This document shows positions 17,112-27,691 of a DNA stretch of 64,000 nt, in pieces. How positions within the stretch are numbered: position 1 is the first letter of the stretch; the number at the start of each line of letters is the position of its first letter. Under the pieces are notes generated by a model that made no database searches, was not told the DNA's origin, and worked only from the letters and a program-made list of their open reading frames with translations. This DNA is from CAWHYG01 sp963833505. GTDB lineage: Bacteria > Eisenbacteria > RBG-16-71-46 > CAIMUX01. Position numbers and translations under genes: made by a program. The stretch lies in NCBI GenBank assembly GCA_963833505.1, contig CAWHYG010000007.1, forward strand, positions 806,001 through 870,000, in the 5' to 3' direction.

Positions 17112-17283
17112 CCCCAAACCTCCTTCAGAAGCGTTTTCGAAACGTTGGTCTCCGGTGCGGTCAAGACACGACGCCCTCTCCGCGCCCCTTTCCTTCGGCT
17201 CGCGCGAAAGAGGGATCTTCGACACAGCGGAATCAGCATGGGTCCGGAACCGGTGAATTCCGGGAGTACTTCTTCCGGATCCA

Positions 17284-17313
17284 CTCGTAACAGACGCGCT
17301 TGGACGGTGTCAA
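17284..17313 (-). promoter_or_regulatory. Promoter for the tryptophanase-family gene
   Basis: Minus strand: -35 TTGACA (17313-17308), 18-nt spacer, -10 TACGAG (17289-17284). It lies about 170 nt before the start codon, leaving a long leader. In E. coli, tna leaders encode a regulatory peptide, but I see no convincing Trp-containing leader peptide here. The remaining gap 17314-17637 holds no recognisable gene. Confidence 0.5.
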
Positions 17314-17637
17314 GCCCGGCGCGGGCCGGACCCGGGCCATGATCATTGGGTTGGCCGGCGGGCGGGCTCGGCGGTACCGTCCCCGCCTGGCGCGCTGGCC
17401 GCCGGCACGTGCAGGCCGCCCTGTCCGGAGGCGGCGATACTCCGAGACGGGCTTCGCAACACGCTCGCGACCCGTTGCCGCCGCGGGACCTCAGGGTGAC
17501 GCCGGGGGGCGCCTGGTGAGGAATGACGCCCGGGAGGCCGCTCACCCCATCGCGCAAGCGGCCCCCGTGAGGTCCGCGAGATCAGAGCGCGCACCCGCCA
17601 TCCGTCCGGCAACAGGCCGCCCGGGGGGGCGCTGTTC

Positions 17638-20155
17638 CTATCGCACGATCGCCGCGGGCGCGAACCGCAGGCGCCCGGTTGCATCGCTCACAACGAGGAA
17701 GTACCTGCCCGCCGGCACGGTCCGGCCCCGGCTGTTCCGGCCGTCCCAGACCAGGGAATGCGGGCCGGCGCCAAGAACGCCATCGACCAGGGTCCGGACC
17801 AGGCGCCCTTGCGCATCGTAGACCGCCATCGTCGCGCGACCCCTTCCCGGCAGGGAGAAGTCGAGCTGAAGCGGTCCGGAGGAGGGATTCGGTCGCGGGG
17901 TCGCCAGTTGGAATGCCGGGACGGTCGCGCTGGGCGGAACACCGGACGGCACCGGACTGACGTTGATCAGAACGGATACGTTGTTGGCGCCGAAATTGGC
18001 CGTCGTGAGCTCCGGCTTGCCGTCGCCGTTCAGATCCGCCAGGGTCAGGCCGATCGGTTGGTCACCGACCGGCATACTCGAGCTTCGCCCCGAAGGTCCC
18101 GTCGCCATTGCCGGGGAGAATGGAGACCCTATCAGAACCCGAACAGGTGGCGGCGAGATCCAGGTACCCGTTTCCGTCCATGTCGCCGATGACCACGCAA
18201 GCCGGCGTGGCCCCGATAGGACGATCGTTCCTGGTCCAGAATGTCCCATCGCCGATTCCGAATAGAACCGATACGGTATTGTCGGCGGAGTTGCTCACGG
18301 CCAGGTCGAGATTGCCGTCTCCATTCAGGTCCCCAATGGCAACCGCGTTCGGGTTCTGGCCTGTTCCGTACGATTGCATCGGGAAGAAAGTGCCTTTCGC
18401 GGGTTTGCCCAGCAGGATCGACACCTGGTTGCTGGACCAATCGGTCACGGCCAGATCTGGGCTGCCGTCGCGATTGAAATCGCCCACCGCGATGAAATCA
18501 GGCTCTCCGCCCGCCGCATAGTCCTGTCTTGACGGGAAGGTCCCGTCCTTGTTGTTGGGGAACACCGAAACCGTATTGTCCCCGGAATTGGCGGTCACGA
18601 GATCGGGAAAGCCGTTTCCATCCAGATCGGACATCAGAAGATAATGCGAATCGGAGCCGGTGGTGTAGTCGTGCTTCGATCCCAGGTCGCCATGTCCGTC
18701 GCCGAAGTAGACGGACACGGTGTTGCTGTCCCGGTTCAAGATCGCGACATCCTGCTTCCCATCCCCGTTCACGTCGCCGATCGCGGCCGAGGTCGGGGTC
18801 TTTTCCGCGGGATAGATGGTCTGCGGCCCGAACGTTCCTTCCCCGAGGCCCAGCAGGACGGAGAATGTGTTGTCCCCCCAGTTCGGAGTCACGAGGTCCA
18901 GCACTCCATCGCCGTTCAGATCCCCGACGGCCACCCTGTACGGGTAGTTTCCGGTCGTGTAACCCACCCAGGTTGCCAGAGAGCCGTCACCTTTGCCCGG
19001 CAACAACGACAGGGTGCCGTCGGAGTAGTTCGCTGCCACTACGTCGAGAAGGCCGTCCGAGGTGACGTCCGCCTCGGCCAGGAAGCACGGCGCATTCCCC
19101 GTCGCGTATCGTCCGAACGGGGCGACGCTTCCATCCCCGTTCCCGAGAAGAACCTCGACATCGTTGCTGTTCCGGCAGGCGACCGCTACATCCGGTTTTC
19201 CATCCCCGTTCAGGTCTCCCAGGCCGACGCAGCAGGGATCGGACCCGGTAGCGTAGTCGTGGTGCGCGCCAAGGGTCCCGTCTCCGCGACCCAGGAGTAC
19301 CGACAAGGTACTGCCCGCCGAGTCCGCAACCACCAGATCGGGCCGCCCGTCCGCGTTCAGGTCGGCGGCGGCCACGAAACCCGGACCGGTTCCGGTCGCA
19401 TAGTCCCGCCGCGGACCGAAGCCCCCAAACCCGTTTCCGAGGAGGATGGAAACCGTGTTGTCGTACGAATTCGTCACCGCCAGGTCCAGGAACCCGTCTG
19501 CGTTCAGGTCCACAATCGCCACACAGTCAGCGCCGCGTCCCGTCGGATAGTCCGCTTTCGCACCAAACGAGCCGTTCCCGAGGCCCAGCAAGACGGATAC
19601 ACGGGCATCATTGCCGTCCGCCACGACCAGGTCCGGAGTCCCGTCCCGGTTCAGGTCGGCGGCGGCAATGGACTGGGGCGACTGCCCGGTCGCATAGGTG
19701 CCTCGGAAGATGAAGGTACCGTCTCCGTTTCCGAGCAAGACCGTCACGTTGTTGTCGTCCTCGTCCGCCACCGCCAGGTCGGGCCTTCCGTCGCCGTTGA
19801 AGTCAGCGACCGCCACGCCGACCGGACCGCTTCCCGTGGAGAAGCCATTGGACACCTCGAAGGTCCCTTCACCATTGCCTAGAAAGATCCAGGCCCTCCG
19901 GTTCGTGAAGTCGGGCACGGCGAGATCCGGAACGCCATCTCCGTTCAGGTCGGCGACGGCGATGGCTCGAGGGTTGTCTCCCTGGGCGGGTCCGACGTTG
20001 AGGGTCTCGTAAAGCGGCGTAAAACGGATCGTCGCCTGGGCGGGAGAGCAGGCGAGCAACGCGCCTCCGACGATCACAAGCGCGCTCAGAAGGCAGAGTC
20101 CATCGGCGCGCGGAACCTGGGATTGACCATAGAGACGCGAACCGATGATGCACAT
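17638..20155 (-). pseudogene. VCBS/FG-GAP repeat secreted protein, frameshifted near the C-terminus
   Basis: Large exported beta-propeller protein. From ATG 20155 (GGGAGG upstream) comes a signal peptide, then about 14 repeats with the calcium-binding pattern D-x-N-x-D-G-x-x-D (DLNGDGVPD, DFNGDGRPD) each followed by LLGNGDGTF. The frame stops after EYAGR at 18062. One extra G around 18069-18072 separates it from the true continuation VGDQPIGLTLADLNGDG. That continuation ends in a FlgD-like Ig C-terminus (MAVYDAQGRLVRTL, WDGRNSRG) stopping at 17638. Such C-termini mark many secreted proteins of this lineage. The disruption may be a sequencing error. Confidence 0.85.
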
Positions 20156-20382
20156 GAGCACCTCCCGATTCGGTGCTCGACGCCGGGACAGAGGCTGGGA
20201 TATCCAGCCTTGGCGGCCCCGAGTCTCCGCCACTGATTATAGCGGAGACTGAACCAGGTAGCGATCCAGAACATGGCGAAAACGCAGCACACCGCGAGCC
20301 TGTCTCAGGACAGACGAAGCGACCGTGCGGCCGGGACGAACCACGCGGACAGCCTGGTCCCAGACCGCCGTTGGGTCAGTCC

Positions 20383-21912
20383 TCACCCGCTCACGAACTC
20401 CGACGTCACGTCCTTCTGCAACCGGGGGAACAGCACCCGGATGTTGTCGCGCCTGAGCTGGGGGTCTTCCCGGACGTCCACCCGGAGGCCCAGCTCCTTC
20501 TCCAGCTGCTCCAGCCGCTCGGACCGCGCTTCGAAGAGGTAGGTGGCCGCATCGGGATGAAGCCGGAGCTGGACGTGCTTCTCCTTGGAGTGGGCGGAAA
20601 TCCGCCGGAGGAAGCGATCGACCTTCATGAGGACCGAGTTCGGGGAAAGCACCTTCCCCGACCCGCCGCAGGTCGGACAGTCCTCGCTGAAGTAGTGGAT
20701 CAGGCTGGGCCGCTCGCGCTGGCGCGTCATCTCGACCAGGCCCAGCTCGCTGATGGCGTAGACCTTGGTGCGGGACCGGTCCTTGCGGAGCGCGGTCCGG
20801 AGCGTCTCCAGGACCTGCCGCTTGCTCGACTCCTGCTCCATGTCGATGAAATCGATGACGATGATGCCCCCCATGTCGCGCAGGCGGAGCTGGCGGGCGA
20901 TCTCCTCGGACGCCTCCAGGTTGGTCTTGAGGATCGTCTCCTCCTGGCTCTTCTTGCCGGTGAAGCGGCCGGTGTTCACGTCGATCGACACCAGCGCCTC
21001 GGTGTGGTCGATGACGATATAGCCCCCCTTCTTCAGCCACACCTTGCGCTCGAGCGACTTCTCGATCTCCGCCTCGATGCCGTACTCGTCGAAGATCGGA
21101 CCGTCTCCCTTGTACAGCTTGATGCGCCCCTTGAGCTCGGGGGAAAAGGCCTTGAGATAGCTCAGGATCTGCTTGTAGGCCTCCTTGGAGTCGATCACCA
21201 GCCGGTCGATGTCGGAGGTGAAGAGGTCGCGGATCAGGCCGGTCGTCATCTCCATCTCGCGATGCACGAGCGCGGGCGCTTCCACCGACGCGGCCGATTC
21301 CTCGATCTGCTTCCACAGGTCGACCAGGTACTTGACGTCGGCCTCGAACTCCTTCCGGCTCCGCCCCTCGGCCGCGGTGCGGCAGATCAGGCCGGCATGG
21401 TTCGGTTTGAGCTCCTGGAGCATCCCCTTCAGGCGCTGGCGCTCCTCCCGGTCCACGATCTTGCGCGAGACGCCGATGTGGTTGAGCCCGGGCATGAGCA
21501 CGAGATACCGCCCGGGCAGGCTGAGGCGTCCGGAGACCTTCGGCCCCTTGGTCCCGATCGGCTCCTTGATGACCTGGACCAGGACCTCCTGCCCCTTCTT
21601 GATGTAGTCCTCGATGTTGAGGTCCTCGCGGGGATGATCCGGCTTGCGCTCGTCGTCGATGTCGAACATCTCGAAGTCGATCATCGATTCGAGCATGTCG
21701 GAGCTGTGCAGGAACGCGGTCTTGGGCATGCCGATCTCGATGAAGGCCGCCTGGATGCCCGGAAGCACGGCGTTGACCTTGCCCTTGTAGATGTCCCCGA
21801 CCAGGCGCCGATCATCGGCGCGCTCGACGAACAGCTCGACCAGAGACGCGTCCTCGAGGACCGCGATGCGCGTCTCGTTCGGGTCGGCGTTGATCACGAT
21901 TTCGCGAAACAT
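20383..21912 (-). CDS. rng: Ribonuclease G/E family endoribonuclease
   Basis: 5'-end-dependent endoribonuclease for rRNA maturation and mRNA decay. An N-terminal S1-type domain (DIYKGKVNAVLPGIQAAFIEIG, split motif) is followed by the RNase E/G catalytic core with SIDVNTGRFTGKKS (catalytic Asp), IVIDFIDM (second catalytic Asp) and the zinc-link CPTCGGSGKV. At 509 residues it is the RNase G length, without the long RNase E scaffold tail. Last gene of the mre-to-comF run, 52 nt after comF; mreB-mreC and rng are frequently neighbours. Confidence 0.95.
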   Translation of the reverse strand: MFREIVINADPNETRIAVLEDASLVELFVERADDRRLVGDIYKGKVNAVLPGIQAAFIEIGMPKTAFLHSSDMLESMIDFEMFDIDDERKPDHPREDLNIEDYIKKGQEVLVQVIKEPIGTKGPKVSGRLSLPGRYLVLMPGLNHIGVSRKIVDREERQRLKGMLQELKPNHAGLICRTAAEGRSRKEFEADVKYLVDLWKQIEESAASVEAPALVHREMEMTTGLIRDLFTSDIDRLVIDSKEAYKQILSYLKAFSPELKGRIKLYKGDGPIFDEYGIEAEIEKSLERKVWLKKGGYIVIDHTEALVSIDVNTGRFTGKKSQEETILKTNLEASEEIARQLRLRDMGGIIVIDFIDMEQESSKRQVLETLRTALRKDRSRTKVYAISELGLVEMTRQRERPSLIHYFSEDCPTCGGSGKVLSPNSVLMKVDRFLRRISAHSKEKHVQLRLHPDAATYLFEARSERLEQLEKELGLRVDVREDPQLRRDNIRVLFPRLQKDVTSEFVSG

Positions 21913-21964
21913 GCATCACCCCGCCGGGGCGCTCGAGCGCCGCCGGTTCGATCCACCCGTCTCG

Positions 21965-22795
21965 TCACCTGGATCCGGAATCCCGCGCCCGAATCCGATT
22001 CCTCTTTGGCGTCCGTCCGAGGACCCAGCCCTCCATGGCCGGCACGCCCGCGTCTCGCAGACCGGCCGCGGCGGCTCCGAGGGTCGCGCCGGTCGTCAGG
22101 ACATCGTCCACCAGGACCACGGATCGCCCTCTGAGCGCGATCGCCTCCGGCCCGGGCTCGAACGCCCCGGCCATCAACCGCCGCCTTTCCGAAGCTCTGA
22201 GGCCCCGCAAGGGCCGGCGATAGCGCGACCGCCGCAGGGCGCGCAGCCGAACCTCGCCGCCCAGCCGTCGCGCCAGAGCGCGCGCCAGGATCTCCGGCGG
22301 GTTGAACCCGCGCTCCCGGCGTCGCACCGGAGCCATCGGCACAGGCACCAGGATCGGCTGGGGCCCCGGCCTGCCCCGAAGGACCATCCCGGCGACCAGA
22401 TCGGTGATCGCCGGCGTCGGATCTTCCTTGCATGCTCGAACGATACGGCCCCAGACGCCTTCCAGCCGGCCGGCCGCCCGGACGGTCAGCCCGGCGCCCG
22501 GGCCGCTCCCGACCCGCTGTTCCCAAACGCGCGCCTCGCCCAGGCGCACCCGTACCGCCCGGATCCGCGCGAGCTTCCGGGCACAGCGCCGGCACACGAT
22601 GGACCCTCTCGGGATCCTTCGCCGGCACCCGGGGCACTGGGATGGCCTTATCAAGGCCGCGAGGAAGGACGCCCATCGCCAGCCGGTTTCCATGACGGAA
22701 TGCCGCCGTCCCGACGTCGATGCCTCCTCTTCCCGCCGCTCGCGAGACCTCCCGGCCCGGTTTCGCACCGCGTCGTTCCGATCATGCCTTCTCAT
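21965..22795 (-). CDS. comF: ComF family phosphoribosyltransferase-like protein
   Basis: Cytoplasmic protein linked to DNA uptake and reuse in competent bacteria. An N-terminal zinc finger (QCPGCRRRI and IVCRRCARK, four Cys) is followed by a PRT domain with LVPVPMAPVRRRERGFN and the PRPP loop VVLVDDVLTTGATL. The frame starts at ATG 22795, overlapping the aroE stop as ATGA. An internal Met at 22693 gives the more usual length and is the alternative start. Other competence genes are not in the window. Confidence 0.9.
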   Translation of the reverse strand: MRRHDRNDAVRNRAGRSRERREEEASTSGRRHSVMETGWRWASFLAALIRPSQCPGCRRRIPRGSIVCRRCARKLARIRAVRVRLGEARVWEQRVGSGPGAGLTVRAAGRLEGVWGRIVRACKEDPTPAITDLVAGMVLRGRPGPQPILVPVPMAPVRRRERGFNPPEILARALARRLGGEVRLRALRRSRYRRPLRGLRASERRRLMAGAFEPGPEAIALRGRSVVLVDDVLTTGATLGAAAAGLRDAGVPAMEGWVLGRTPKRNRIRARDSGSR

Positions 22796-23664
22796 GCGGA
22801 CGAGCGCAACGCCCGGAGAGACCCTGCCGCTTCATGAAACAGCCTGACCGGTACGCGGACTCCGAGCCAGAACGACAGGGACAGAGCTGCCTGATGGCAG
22901 AGCGGACCGAGTCCGTCGCCGGCCGGAAAGCCGTGGGCGATCGCCTGCCGGCGGATGCCGGCCCGTCCCGGACCATAGTTGAGATCGATGATTCTGGCGC
23001 GAGCGGGCAGGCGGCGCCAGAACGCTGCGGGCACCTGAACGTCCGGCGGAAGCGACGAGATCCAGAGCGAAGAAAGTCGCTGAACTCCTTGCCCCATAAC
23101 CGATTCCAGATTGTCCCAGCCGAGAATGTCCGGGACGCCCAGCCTCCATGCTGTGAGGCAGCTCCGCACCCGCCCGGGACGCCGCGTGATGATCCATCGC
23201 AGAGGCCGCTTCCGGTCGAGCGCCCTGTATACCAGGCTGCGCGCAGTCGCGCCAAAGCCGAGCACTCCGAACGGGCGGCCCCCCAGGCGCTGCTCTTGCA
23301 ACCATCCCAGGATCCCGGCGCCGTCCGTGCCGCATCCGATCGGCCCCTCAGGAAGAAACCGGACGGTGTTGACCATGCCGGTGCGTTCCGTTTCGCGATC
23401 GGCTGGCCGCACCAGCCGCGCCGCAATCTCCTTGTACGGCGTGGTCACGTTCACGCCGACCACTCCCAGACCCGGAGCCGCGCGGAAGAATGCCGGCAGT
23501 CCTCCCTTCGACACCGGAAACGGCACGTAGATCAAGTTGCGGTCCAGAAGACGGAGGACGGCGGTGTGCAGCTCGGGAGACCGGGAGTGCTCGATCGGCC
23601 GGCCGACGATTCCAAGCAGACCGGTGCGCCCGTCAGGAAGAAATCGCCGGACTTCCGGCCTCAC
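22792..23664 (-). CDS. aroE: Shikimate dehydrogenase family protein
   Basis: NADP-dependent reduction of dehydroshikimate. GRPIEHSRSPELH (substrate serines), NVTTPYKE (catalytic Lys), VNTVRF, GTDGAGI (catalytic Asp), a dinucleotide loop GFGATARS and the C-terminal HQAALSLSFW are recognisable. Several positions are divergent (GTDGAG for NTDGxG; GATARS for GAARA), so a quinate/shikimate or related activity cannot be excluded. GTG start, 46 nt after lgt. Confidence 0.85.
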   Translation of the reverse strand: MRPEVRRFLPDGRTGLLGIVGRPIEHSRSPELHTAVLRLLDRNLIYVPFPVSKGGLPAFFRAAPGLGVVGVNVTTPYKEIAARLVRPADRETERTGMVNTVRFLPEGPIGCGTDGAGILGWLQEQRLGGRPFGVLGFGATARSLVYRALDRKRPLRWIITRRPGRVRSCLTAWRLGVPDILGWDNLESVMGQGVQRLSSLWISSLPPDVQVPAAFWRRLPARARIIDLNYGPGRAGIRRQAIAHGFPAGDGLGPLCHQAALSLSFWLGVRVPVRLFHEAAGSLRALRSSA

Positions 23665-23710
23665 GCGGCCTCCGGGATGGGGCCGGACGCACGACCGGGC
23701 GCTGCCAGCG

Positions 23711-24520
23711 TCATGCGGCCTCCGAGATCCGGCCGGCCGCGCGACCGCGGATTCCCCGCGCCACCAGCACGATCCCCGCGGCCAGCAGGATGAGCGCGAT
23801 GACCTGGCTCTTGGTCGTGAGCCAGAACAGGCCGAGATGGAGCCGGTCTTCCGGCTCGTAGTAGCGCGTGAAGTCGATCAGATACCGCGCGATTCCCTGC
23901 AAGACGAGATACAGGCCGAAGATCGCGCCGGGGGCGCGAAGGTACCGATCTGTCCGGAGAATGATGAAAAGGCTGATCAGGAGCCCGACCGATAGCATGA
24001 GCTGCGACGGCCACACGGCCACGCCCGGGCCCAGCGCCTGCGCCGCGTACGAGGTCGGAGGATAGGTGATGCACAGCACGCCGTTCCCGTGGCAGGCGTC
24101 GCCGAAACAGCATCCGTTGAAGAAGCAGCCGATCCGCGTGATGCCCTCCCCCAAGGCCAGAGCCGGCGCGACCACGTCCGCCACCGGCAGGAAGGCCAGG
24201 CGCTTCCGCCGGAGATAGACCCAGGCCGCAGCGATCCCCAGGATCAGGCCGCCGTAGAGGATCAGCCCGCCGTCCCAGATGCGGAAGGCGTCGAGGATGT
24301 TCTGGAACTGGTCGGGGTGGGCGATCACGTAGTGCAGCCTCGCACCCACCACGGAGGCGATGATGATCCACCAGAAGAGGCCGAGAAGATCGTCCTCCTT
24401 CATCCCCTGGCGCCGGCCGCGTTTCAGGGCAAGCCAGCTTCCGAGCAGGAACGAAACCGCCAGGGCCAGTCCATAGGCCCTCAGCTTGAGCGGGCCGAGT
24501 TGGAGCAGGATGGGATGCAA
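23711..24520 (-). CDS. lgt: Prolipoprotein diacylglyceryl transferase
   Basis: Inner-membrane enzyme that transfers diacylglycerol to the lipobox Cys, needed for the lipoproteins encoded in this window. Seven hydrophobic segments, with GARLHYVIAHPD (equivalent of the essential His-containing loop), the Lgt signature GEGITRIGCFFNGCCFG and RYLIDFTRYYE. No ATG fits: the start is TTG 24520, with GGAGG 7 nt before it, giving 269 residues. 20 nt after rodA. Confidence 0.92.
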   Translation of the reverse strand: MHPILLQLGPLKLRAYGLALAVSFLLGSWLALKRGRRQGMKEDDLLGLFWWIIIASVVGARLHYVIAHPDQFQNILDAFRIWDGGLILYGGLILGIAAAWVYLRRKRLAFLPVADVVAPALALGEGITRIGCFFNGCCFGDACHGNGVLCITYPPTSYAAQALGPGVAVWPSQLMLSVGLLISLFIILRTDRYLRAPGAIFGLYLVLQGIARYLIDFTRYYEPEDRLHLGLFWLTTKSQVIALILLAAGIVLVARGIRGRAAGRISEAA

Positions 24521-24540
24521 GCGGCAACCTCCGTGTCTGG

Positions 24541-25767
24541 TCAGTAATCGAACCGGTGGACCGCGATGTTCTCCATCTGCCCCAGCCCCGCCATCATCGT
24601 GAGGAGAAACGAGCCTCCGTAGCTGATGAAGGGCAGCGGCAGCCCGGTCACCGGAAACAGACCCATGGTCATGGCCATGTTGAGACCGGCATGGTAGAAG
24701 ATGAGCCCCGCGATCCCGACCAGGACGAAGCTCCCGAAGGGGCTCCGGCACTGCCGGGCCACGTGGATCCCCCGCAGGATCAGGGCGCCGAACAGGAACA
24801 GCACCAGGGCGCTGCCCAGGAATCCCCATTCCTCGCCCACGACCGAGAAGATGAAATCGGTGTGCTGCTGCGGAAGGAACGACAGCACGTTCTGCGTGCC
24901 CTTGAGGTAGCCCTTGCCCGCCAGCCTGCCCGATCCGATCGCAATCTTCGACTGCAGGACCTGATAGCCCGCGCCCGACGGATCCGCGGCCGGATCCAGG
25001 AACGACGAGATGCGCGCCTTCTGGTAGGGCTGCATGCGGGCCAGCATCCTGGGCGCGGCCACGAACATCGCCCCATGGAACGCCAGGAAGAGCGCCAGGA
25101 GGCCCCAGGAGAGCCGGCTTCGGACGAAGATGGCGACGGAGGCGGCCAGGAAGACCGCCCAGAGTATCCAGTGGTGCATCAGGGCGAGGGTCAGAAGCGG
25201 CGAGATCAGGACGAAGAGAAGCAACCAGGGCACGCCGCTCCAGATGATCATCGGCAGGGCCAGGCCGGGAAAGGCCCCGGCGGTGCCGAGATCGGGCTCC
25301 TTCAGGACAAGCAGCATGGGGAGCGCGGTCAGGCCGAGCACGGTGGCCACCGTGCTCAACCGGGAGGGATCCACCCTCTTGCCCGACAGATATCGGGCGA
25401 GAACGCCGATCAACGCGACCTTGGCGAACTCGGCCGGCTGGAAGCGCAGCGGGCCGGCGCGGAACCAACGCCGCGCGCCGTACTCGTTCACGCCGAGCAC
25501 GAGGACGGCCGCAAGCAGGAGCAGGGCGAATCCGAAGACCGGCCAGGCCCAGTCCTCCCAGAGACGAAGGGGCAGGAACAGGAAGAGCGTGAAGACGCCG
25601 AGGCCCAGCACCAGGGACGCCGCGTGCCGCCAGATGTACCCGTGCCGCGGACTCTCCGGGTGATGGGTCGCGCTGTAGATGGCGAGGACGCCCATGAGCA
25701 CCAGGGCCAGGGCCGTCGCCGCGAGCACCCAATCCCAATGCTGCCGGTAGTCCCGGGAGATCCGCAC
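24541..25767 (-). CDS. rodA: Peptidoglycan polymerase RodA (SEDS family)
   Basis: SEDS glycosyltransferase of the elongasome, acting with PBP2. About ten transmembrane segments, with NEYGARRWFRAGPLRFQPAEFAK, LKEPDLGT (catalytic Asp region) and the C-terminal MTMGLFPVTGLPLPFISYGGS signature (each quoted in part). The GTG at 25767 follows GAAGGGGA and the mrdA stop by one base, so translation is probably coupled with its partner. Confidence 0.95.
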   Translation of the reverse strand: MRISRDYRQHWDWVLAATALALVLMGVLAIYSATHHPESPRHGYIWRHAASLVLGLGVFTLFLFLPLRLWEDWAWPVFGFALLLLAAVLVLGVNEYGARRWFRAGPLRFQPAEFAKVALIGVLARYLSGKRVDPSRLSTVATVLGLTALPMLLVLKEPDLGTAGAFPGLALPMIIWSGVPWLLLFVLISPLLTLALMHHWILWAVFLAASVAIFVRSRLSWGLLALFLAFHGAMFVAAPRMLARMQPYQKARISSFLDPAADPSGAGYQVLQSKIAIGSGRLAGKGYLKGTQNVLSFLPQQHTDFIFSVVGEEWGFLGSALVLFLFGALILRGIHVARQCRSPFGSFVLVGIAGLIFYHAGLNMAMTMGLFPVTGLPLPFISYGGSFLLTMMAGLGQMENIAVHRFDY

Positions 25768-25768
25768 C

Positions 25769-27691
25769 TCAGTCCCCTTCCGACGTCGCGATCGCCCCAC
25801 CCGCTGCGTTCCCGGGCTGAGCGCCGGTCAGGAACGTGTCCAGGACCCGCTGGGCGACGGGGGCCGCGGTGGAACCGCCGTGACCGCTTTCTTCCGCCAC
25901 CACCGCCACCGCGATTCTCGGATCGTCCACCGTGGCGAAACAGACGAAGACGGCGTGATCGTGCCCGTGCGGATTCTGGGCCGTCCCGGTCTTTCCCGCG
26001 ATCCGGAAGGATCCGACCCGCGCCCGCGTTCCCGTTCCGGAATTGTCCATGATCACGCGCTCCATCGCCGGGACCAGGATCGCCAGGCTCCGGGGCGAGA
26101 CGCCGAGGGTTCCGTCGTCCCACTTCTCCGCGGTCGCGTCGCGCACCACCTGTCCGCCCGGCGCCACGATGCGGCGGAGCAGATGCGGGCGCATGATCAG
26201 CCCTCCCGCCGCGATCGCCCCGGCGAACCGGGCCAGCTCGATCGGAGTCAAGAGCACCTCTCCCTGGCCGATGGCGATGTTGAGCGCCGCGCCCGGCCCG
26301 ATCCCGCCTTTACCGTAGTGCGCATCGTACCACTCCAGGGTGGGCACCAGCCCGGCGCGTTCCTGCGGCAGATCGATCCCCGTCTTCCGCGCCACGCCCA
26401 CCTTCGCCGCGAAATCGCCGAGCCGTTCGATGCCCAGGGCGATTCCGACCTGATAGTAGTAGATGTCGCAGGATCGGGTCAGCGCGTCGCTCAGGGTGAG
26501 GACTCCGTGCCCCTGCGGCCGCCAGCAGCGGAAGATCCGGTTGCCATAGGCCATCCCTCCGCGGCAGGGCGCGAACGTGGTCGCCGGCGTGAGCACCCCG
26601 TCCTCGAGTCCGGCCAGGGTCGTGACCAGCTTGAAGGTCGAGCCGGGCGGATACGCCGCCTGGATGGCGCGATCGAGGAGCGGATGGGTCGGCCGGTTGA
26701 TGTCCCGCCAGTCCTCCGGCGTGAGGCGGCCGACGAAGATGTTCGGGTCGTAGGCGGGCCGGCTCACCAGGGCCAGGACCTCGCCGCTGCGCGGATCCAG
26801 GGCGACCAGGGCCGCCGGAGTTCCCGCCCAGGCCGAATCCGCCCGATCGATGACGCGCGGCAGGACCCGGGGATAGGCCTGCCCGTAAGGCGGAATCGCA
26901 TCGAGAGCCAGCTCGGCCGTCTTCTGGAGGTTGGCGTCCAGCGTCAAAACCACGTCGTCGCCGGCGACGGAGGGCTCGGCGGGAAGCTGCGGGAAGTTGT
27001 GCGTGCGCCGCCCGAGCGCGTCCACTTCGACGTAGGCGACTCCATCCCGCCCCCGGAGCGCCGTCTCGTATTCCCGCTCGATTCCGGAGCGGCCCACGAG
27101 ATCCCCTACCTGGTAGCCCGAAAGGGAGTCCGCGGCCAGCTCGTCCTCGGAGACCTCGCCGACGTATCCGAGGGCGTGGCTCGCGAGGATCCCGCCCGGA
27201 TACCGGCGCACCGACTCCGACTCGACCGACACTCCGGGAAGCCGGTCCATCCGCTCCTCGAGCTCGGAGACCTGCCGGAAGGACAGGTTGCGCGAGAGCA
27301 GCATGGGCGCGAACCACTGCTTCCGGGCCCGCTCGACCTCCTTCCGCAGTCCCTCGGGATCGCGATCCAGCACCGCAGCCAGCGCGTCGATGGAGCGCTG
27401 GAGCAGGTCCGCATGCCCCTCAAAGGCGCGGTCGCGGGGATCGAAGGTCAGGCGATAGGAGGGATAGTTGTCGGCCAGCACGACGCCGTTGCGATCGAGG
27501 ATTCGTCCCCTTTCGGCTCGGAGGATCTCTCCCCGGACGCGGTTCTCCTCGGACAGGACGCGGAAGTAGGAGCCCTGGATGAGCTGCAGCCAGATCAGCC
27601 GGAAGAGGAGGAGCGCGAAGACTCCGCCGACCAGGATCCACAGGTCGCGCGCGCGGACGGCGCGGGCCTCGGGCCCGAAGTCACGCGGCAC
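25769..27691 (-). CDS. mrdA: Penicillin-binding protein 2 (elongasome transpeptidase)
   Basis: Class B transpeptidase cross-linking lateral-wall peptidoglycan. A cytoplasmic tail and one TM helix (residues 16-36) are followed by the pedestal domain with RGRILDRNG and the transpeptidase motifs: S-x-x-K in PPGSTFKLV, S-x-N equivalent SCDIYYYQ, and KTG in RIAGKTGTAQ. GTG start overlapping the mreD stop by 11 nt. 640 residues, normal. Confidence 0.96.
   Translation of the reverse strand: MPRDFGPEARAVRARDLWILVGGVFALLLFRLIWLQLIQGSYFRVLSEENRVRGEILRAERGRILDRNGVVLADNYPSYRLTFDPRDRAFEGHADLLQRSIDALAAVLDRDPEGLRKEVERARKQWFAPMLLSRNLSFRQVSELEERMDRLPGVSVESESVRRYPGGILASHALGYVGEVSEDELAADSLSGYQVGDLVGRSGIEREYETALRGRDGVAYVEVDALGRRTHNFPQLPAEPSVAGDDVVLTLDANLQKTAELALDAIPPYGQAYPRVLPRVIDRADSAWAGTPAALVALDPRSGEVLALVSRPAYDPNIFVGRLTPEDWRDINRPTHPLLDRAIQAAYPPGSTFKLVTTLAGLEDGVLTPATTFAPCRGGMAYGNRIFRCWRPQGHGVLTLSDALTRSCDIYYYQVGIALGIERLGDFAAKVGVARKTGIDLPQERAGLVPTLEWYDAHYGKGGIGPGAALNIAIGQGEVLLTPIELARFAGAIAAGGLIMRPHLLRRIVAPGGQVVRDATAEKWDDGTLGVSPRSLAILVPAMERVIMDNSGTGTRARVGSFRIAGKTGTAQNPHGHDHAVFVCFATVDDPRIAVAVVAEESGHGGSTAAPVAQRVLDTFLTGAQPGNAAGGAIATSEGD

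Noticed and set aside
15663..17284. tnaC-type leader peptide in the 170-nt leader of the tryptophanase-family gene
   Set aside because: No short ORF with a Trp codon followed by Pro and a suitable ribosome site was convincing.
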